This document shows, in pieces, positions 16,142-17,603 of a stretch of 17,603 nucleotides of DNA. Numbering within the stretch: the first letter of the stretch is position 1; every line of letters starts with the position of its first letter. The notes under the pieces are model-generated. The model was not told where the DNA came from, searched no databases, and saw only the letters and a program-made list of their open reading frames with translations. Source of the DNA: Dehalococcoidia bacterium (GTDB taxonomy: Bacteria; Chloroflexota; Dehalococcoidia; Lucifugimonadales; JAGWBF01); NCBI GenBank assembly GCA_021296025.1, contig JAGWBF010000020.1, positions 1 through 17,603 of the forward strand. The letters are read 5' to 3'. The position numbers and the translations under genes were made by a program.

Positions 16142-16191
16142 TGGCTTCATAGCTGACCGGGCCTGTAAACTCTGCGGAGGAGGTTTCGAAA

Positions 16192-17028
16192 ATGGCTACT
16201 CAAGTAATACCCCAAGACAAGAGTGTCGTGGTCGATGGCCTGGAGTTGCACTACCTGGACTGGGGCACCGAAGGCAAGACCAGGATGGTGCTGCTCCATG
16301 GGCTTCGTGGTCATGCCCACTCCTGGGACGACTTCGCGGAGTCGGTATGCCAGGACCATCATGTGCTTGCGGTGGACCAGCGCGGGCGCGGTGATTCGGG
16401 CTGGGCTAAGGATGGTCAATACACTACCGAGGCGTACGTGGCTGACTTGGTCGGCTTCTGCAAAGAGTTGTCCTTGGAACCCTTCATACTTGTGGGCCAT
16501 TCAATGGGAGGCCGAAACGCAATGGCCTACGCAGCCCAGTATCCGGACCAGGTGCGAAAGCTGGTCTTGGTAGATGTGGGGCCTACCTCCGACCCCCGAG
16601 GGGTGAAGCGGATAGGTGACGAGATCAAGGCCGCTCCCGAAGAGTTCGACTCCTTCGAAGCTGTGATGGAGCATGCGGCTAGAGGCAACAAGTACGCCTC
16701 GGACCGGGTGATGCGCCGCCGTATGCAGTACTCAACCCAGGAGCTGCCCAGCGGCCGGTACGGATGGCGGTATGACCTGGTGATCAGGGAGGAGCGCCGT
16801 CAAGGCACCGTCGCTCCCCAGTCGGACCTTTGGCCCGAGGTGGTCAAGATCAAGGCCCCAACCCTGATTGTCCGGGGAGTCGAGTCGGACCTGCTGACGC
16901 GGGACACTGCCGACCGTATGGTCAGAGAGATTCCCGACGCCGCCCTGGTAGAAATACCAATGGCGCAGCACATGGTGTTCGAGGACAATCCTGATGAGTT
17001 CCTGAAGGCGGTACAGCAATTTCTCTAG
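16192..17028 (+). CDS. Alpha/beta-fold hydrolase
   Basis: The 278-residue protein is a complete alpha/beta hydrolase. It has the oxyanion HG motif (VLLHGLRGHAHSW, His36-Gly37), VDQRGRGDS (61-69), the nucleophile elbow GHSMGG with Ser104, an acidic residue likely Asp233 (RGVESDLL), and His260 (MAQHMVF). The short cap between about 130 and 210 is rich in charged residues. Such enzymes are esterases, lactonases, C-C hydrolases or haloperoxidase-like; the serine nucleophile excludes a haloalkane dehalogenase, which uses Asp. No signal peptide is seen. The start has a very strong ribosome binding site. The selenocysteine peroxiredoxin gene begins 64 bases downstream on the same strand, so they may share a message. 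Confidence 0.9.
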   Translation: MATQVIPQDKSVVVDGLELHYLDWGTEGKTRMVLLHGLRGHAHSWDDFAESVCQDHHVLAVDQRGRGDSGWAKDGQYTTEAYVADLVGFCKELSLEPFILVGHSMGGRNAMAYAAQYPDQVRKLVLVDVGPTSDPRGVKRIGDEIKAAPEEFDSFEAVMEHAARGNKYASDRVMRRRMQYSTQELPSGRYGWRYDLVIREERRQGTVAPQSDLWPEVVKIKAPTLIVRGVESDLLTRDTADRMVREIPDAALVEIPMAQHMVFEDNPDEFLKAVQQFL

Positions 17029-17092
17029 GAGACTCAAGGAACTCTAACCGACTGAACCGGTTTCCCCAACCAAGAGAATAGGAGGATATCTG

Positions 17093-17557
17093 ATGGCTGC
17101 ACAAGTTGGAGATGCTGCCCCGGACTTCACCCTGAACTCATCAGCCAACGAGTCGGTGAGCTTGGGGCAGTACAAGGGCAACAAGAACGTTATCCTTTCT
17201 TTCCACGTCTTTAATTTCACATCTGGCTGAACGAGCCAAGCCGCCTCTTTCCGGACCCACAACGGCCGGATCGAGGAGAAGGATGCCCAGGTTCTGGGCA
17301 TAAGCGTGGACCATCCTGCATCCCATCGCGCGTGGGCTACATCCCTGGGAGGGCTTCCCTATCCCGAGCTCTCGGACTTTCATCCCAAGGGTCAGGTGAG
17401 CCAGGCCTTTGATGTCTGGAGCGAAGAGCGGGGGACCAGTGTGCGATCGGTGTTCATAATCGACAAGGGCGGCATCATCAGGTACCGCCAGACCTACACT
17501 GCTCCCCACCTCCCCGACGTTGAGGAGATTCTGGGAGAACTGGACAAGCTGGGCTAG
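17093..17557 (+). CDS. Selenocysteine-containing AhpE-like peroxiredoxin (in-frame TGA)
   Basis: Read with TGA 17228-17230 as selenocysteine, the frame gives a complete 154-residue thioredoxin-fold peroxiredoxin. It starts VGDAAPDFTL, has the peroxidatic motif FTSGU-TSQ with Sec46 three residues after Thr43, then LGISVD, LSDFHPKGQVSQAF, and the conserved Arg118 in VRSVFIIDKGGIIRY. Length and motifs match mycobacterial AhpE. The protein contains no cysteine, so it is a one-Sec enzyme needing an external thiol to be recycled. It would reduce hydrogen peroxide, organic peroxides or peroxynitrite in the cytoplasm. TAGGAGG seven bases before ATG 17093 fixes the start. The reading frame after the TGA keeps perfect family homology, so a frameshift or decay is unlikely. 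Decoding needs SelA, SelB, SelC and SelD, which are not in the window. Confidence 0.88.
17228..17230 (+). other. Selenocysteine UGA codon
   Basis: This TGA is in frame, 45 codons after ATG 17093, and replaces the peroxidatic cysteine codon of a peroxiredoxin. Other genes in the window use TGA as an ordinary stop, so general reassignment to Trp or Gly is not supported. Confidence 0.85.
17244..17276 (+). promoter_or_regulatory. Candidate bacterial SECIS stem-loop
   Basis: A hairpin lies inside the coding sequence just after the UGA. CCTC (17244-17247) pairs with GAGG (17273-17276), a 2x2 internal loop follows, then TCCGG (17250-17254) pairs with CCGGA (17266-17270). A bulged A precedes CC/GG closing a six-base loop (17258-17263). 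The loop begins 27 bases after the UGA, within the range of known bacterial SECIS elements. The loop lacks the GGU of the E. coli fdhF element; an alternative fold (CCG 17251-17253 with CGG 17263-17265) would put a G at the first loop position. Confidence 0.45.
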
Positions 17558-17580
17558 CTCCAATAGCAAGGAGGTCTGTG

Positions 17581-17603
17581 ATGGCTCAAAGTGAGCTCGC
17601 GCT
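17581..17603 (+). CDS. Start of an unidentified gene, cut by the window edge
   Basis: ATG 17581 is preceded by a near-perfect AAGGAGG (17568-17574) with a six-base spacer, 23 bases after the peroxiredoxin stop. Only MAQSELA is visible, too little to name. It is very likely in the same operon as the peroxiredoxin. Confidence 0.7.

Noticed and set aside
17046..17065. Short inverted repeat AACCG/CGGTT between the hydrolase and peroxiredoxin genes as a terminator
   Set aside because: The stem is only five base pairs and no T-run follows.
17093..17230. Peroxiredoxin as a pseudogene with a premature stop
   Set aside because: The frame continues perfectly with full family homology after the TGA, the TGA replaces the catalytic Cys codon precisely, and the ribosome binding site is strong.
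1..17603. CRISPR arrays, tRNA or rRNA genes, insertion sequences and phage genes
   Set aside because: I saw no direct-repeat array, no cloverleaf-like sequence, no transposase or integrase motif, and no terminal inverted repeats.

Overview
The window is 17.6 kb of GC-rich bacterial chromosome with dense, mostly housekeeping gene content. The mix resembles environmental Chloroflexota, perhaps a Dehalococcoidia/SAR202-like lineage. The pointers are an LLM-class flavin oxidoreductase beside an amidase and amidohydrolases, a guanylate kinase with a GPSGVGKD P-loop, an archaeal-like methionyl-tRNA synthetase and an AhpE-like redoxin. This lineage guess is inference; there is no rRNA or other marker to settle it. 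TGA is a normal stop codon here (amidase, tyrA-like gene and rsmI all end with it).

Layout. (1) 1-4259: an amidase on the minus strand diverges from an amidohydrolase and a luciferase-like flavin oxidoreductase on the plus strand, which looks like a small catabolic cluster for amide, N-heterocyclic or similar organic compounds. A good sigma70-type promoter drives the amidase. (2) 4399-9221: a plus-strand run holds an unrecognised barrel-like protein with an acidic tail, a TyrA-like dehydrogenase, EPSP synthase (aroA), guanylate kinase (gmk) and lipoyl synthase (lipA), tightly packed through gmk. (3) 9218-10000: a minus-strand HAD phosphatase-like gene, converging on lipA. (4) 10006-11589: a plus-strand YtcJ-like amidohydrolase. 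(5) 11586-16009: a minus-strand run transcribed in the order rsmI, a thioredoxin-fold gene, metG, and a long-chain polyprenyl diphosphate synthase. (6) 16192-17603: a plus-strand alpha/beta hydrolase, a peroxiredoxin, and the start of another gene.

The most notable observation is at 17093-17557. An AhpE-like peroxiredoxin is continuous only if an in-frame TGA at 17228-17230 is read through. That TGA falls exactly at the peroxidatic cysteine of the T-x-x-C motif (seen here as FTSGU-T), and the protein has no cysteine at all. This is best explained as a selenocysteine peroxiredoxin, and a stem-loop at a suitable distance downstream is a plausible bacterial SECIS element. A six-frame gene caller would truncate or lose this gene.

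Other points of interest are: a TyrA homologue lacking most known prephenate-contacting residues; a MetRS whose KMSKS loop has lost both lysines; a thioredoxin-like protein with a single active-site cysteine; two convergent gene pairs that each share a CTAG as overlapping stop codons; a near-consensus promoter whose -10 box lies in a perfect inverted repeat; and a consensus TATAAT seven bases ahead of the rsmI start, which suggests a leaderless transcript.
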